Origin: an uncultured Halomonas sp.
Lineage (GTDB): Bacteria; Pseudomonadota; Gammaproteobacteria; Pseudomonadales; Halomonadaceae
Length of the DNA: 47,717 nucleotides
Assembly: GCF_947490095.1 (NCBI RefSeq)
Contig: NZ_CANLFS010000024.1
Span: 1 to 47,717, forward strand
Direction: 5' to 3'
Shown: in pieces, positions 46,930 to 47,717 of the stretch
Layout: each line of letters starts with the position of its first letter
Numbering within the stretch: position 1 is the first letter of the stretch
The notes under the pieces: model-generated
Seen by the model: the letters and a program-made list of their open reading frames with translations, nothing else
What the model was told of the DNA's origin: nothing
The model's database searches: none
Program-made: the position numbers and the translations under genes

Positions 46930-47222
46930 GGCTAAGGCTGCCAACCTCAGTGACCGCGTGCTTCGCGATCTCAAAAAAACCTCTTGGCGCTTCGCCAGGA
47001 TACCTGGAAAGCATGCCGCATAAGGCCAAATCCATCTAAAGTAACGAAGAACCGATTTGTGCTGCACTCCGACACAAACTTATCCTGAGCTTTGATTAAA
47101 GCTCCCTTCGCTGGCCTGTAAGGACCCATTGAAAAACTTCCAAGCCCGCATATATAAAGTACCAGGCCGCTTTAAAACGACCTGGTTCATTAAAGCTCAT
47201 GAAGCTTATAAATCGTCACTGC
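46930..47222. other. AT-rich intergenic stretch without a supported gene
   Basis: These 293 bp are clearly richer in A/T than the preceding 46 kb and hold no ORF with a believable ribosome site. A possible 3' structure for the minus-strand gene is ACCAGG (47161-47166) / CCTGGT (47181-47186), followed on that strand by ACTTTATATA. Nothing else is recognised. Confidence 0.5.
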
Positions 47223-47717
47223 CTACATGAGCATTTCGGTCTCAGCGTTGTTAATACCAACTTCTAAAACCTCGACCGTGTAGTCACCCGTATTTCGGTA
47301 GCTCGACGCTTCGAGGTAGTAGGTGTCATCAGCCTCGGCAATATAGGAAAGCTCGGGCCCATCACGTAAATATCCAGATTCCAGACGAGCAAGGTAATCG
47401 CCGTTCGAACGGTAAAAATTAAGCTCTCCGTCTAGCTCCTCGATACCTTCAGAAACCATATCGAACAGATAGCGCTGGCCTTCTTCCAGATCAATCTGGA
47501 AGAAATCCTTGTCGTCGATCACCTCGATATTGCCTGCCATGGTTTCCCCTAGCGTCAGGGCTGTTGCCCCATCCTGAGTATCGGAATGGTCATCCGTCAG
47601 CACGTTCTCGGACACTTCGACTGTGTAATCGCCTGTATTGCGGTAGCTCGACGCTTCGAGGTAGTAGGTGTCATCAGCCTCGGCAATATAGGAAAGCTCG
47701 GGCCCATCACGTAAATA
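47223..47717 (-). CDS. PPC-repeat protein (pre-peptidase C-terminal-like domains), C-terminal fragment
   Basis: Only the last 164 residues are inside the window; the frame is open at the right edge. One complete ~115-residue unit is visible (SENVLTDDHSDTQDG to GDYTVEV) with part of another before it. Each unit has the PPC pattern: GNIEVIDDKDFFQIDLEEGQ, then YLFDMV, then AEADDTYYLEASSYRNTGDYTVEV. Such acidic beta-sandwich domains occur in secreted proteases and large surface or RTX-type proteins. Codon use is AT-richer than its neighbours. A short start at 47615 is only an internal GTG and not a real beginning. Confidence 0.75.
   Translation of the reverse strand, partial: YLRDGPELSYIAEADDTYYLEASSYRNTGDYTVEVSENVLTDDHSDTQDGATALTLGETMAGNIEVIDDKDFFQIDLEEGQRYLFDMVSEGIEELDGELNFYRSNGDYLARLESGYLRDGPELSYIAEADDTYYLEASSYRNTGDYTVEVLEVGINNAETEMLM
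47296..47372. repeat. 77-bp direct repeat within the PPC gene, copy 1
   Basis: Identical at every base to 47641-47717 (period 345 bp, exactly 115 codons). The identity includes synonymous positions, and the repeat runs off the window edge. Confidence 0.95.
47641..47717. repeat. 77-bp direct repeat within the PPC gene, copy 2
   Basis: Matches 47296-47372 without a mismatch as far as the window goes. The 30 bp just before it (47611-47640) differ from copy 1 at several positions, so the identical block has a sharp edge. Confidence 0.95.

Noticed and set aside
46885..47067. 60-codon minus-strand ORF after acnA
   Set aside because: It overlaps the acnA terminator, has no ribosome site and shows no plausible protein features.

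Overview
The window looks like a chromosomal segment of a high-GC gammaproteobacterium, most likely a Halomonas-type member of the Halomonadaceae. This is an inference from three things: protein sequences that read like pseudomonad/oceanospirillalean versions, the gene order, and GC-rich codon use throughout. I see no tRNA, rRNA, CRISPR array, transposase or phage gene. Almost everything is core metabolism and envelope or translation machinery. The less ordinary material lies in the spaces between genes and at the right-hand end.

Left part (1-14002). A heptamer array and a dispersed intergenic element are followed by elbB and hemB (divergent). Next comes phoX, a Tat-exported phosphatase with a candidate Pho box, then a DUF3087-type membrane protein and the DAHP synthase gene aroG. 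The aroG upstream region carries two short, aromatic-rich leader ORFs with a strong 12-bp hairpin between them, plus a 42-residue membrane microprotein further upstream. Then come folM, fre and ubiD (ubiquinone/pterin/flavin chemistry), rho with a long pyrimidine-rich leader, a short-form ppx (+), and tilS.

Central part (12692-33518, minus strand). This is the classic gammaproteobacterial cluster, read right to left as rpsB-tsf-pyrH-frr-uppS-cdsA-dxr-rseP-bamA-skp-lpxD-fabZ-lpxA-lpxB-rnhB-dnaE-accA-tilS. It couples translation factors, UMP kinase, undecaprenyl/CDP-DAG/MEP isoprenoid synthesis, outer-membrane protein assembly, lipid A and fatty acid synthesis, and replication. Genes are mostly abutting or overlapping. 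I can see recognisable promoters before bamA, fabZ and accA, hairpins after rpsB and tsf, and an S2-type leader RNA before rpsB.

Right part (33730-46929). map and glnD are divergent from rpsB. Then comes a lysine/DAP operon (dapC, an ArsC-like reductase, dapD, dapE, one unknown gene) behind a near-consensus promoter. It is followed by a membrane-anchored cold-shock-domain protein, slyX, a second copy of the dispersed element, trxB, a CPXCG-type zinc-ribbon protein, and acnA with a strong terminator. The last ~790 bp are noticeably AT-richer. They end inside a protein built of 115-residue PPC-like repeats, two of which share a 77-nt identical stretch.

The best candidates for something undescribed are the tandem aromatic leader peptides ahead of aroG, and the dispersed element at the 3' ends of elbB and trxB. 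That element keeps a hairpin whose sequence, but not its position, differs between copies, and one copy is flanked by an expanded heptamer array.
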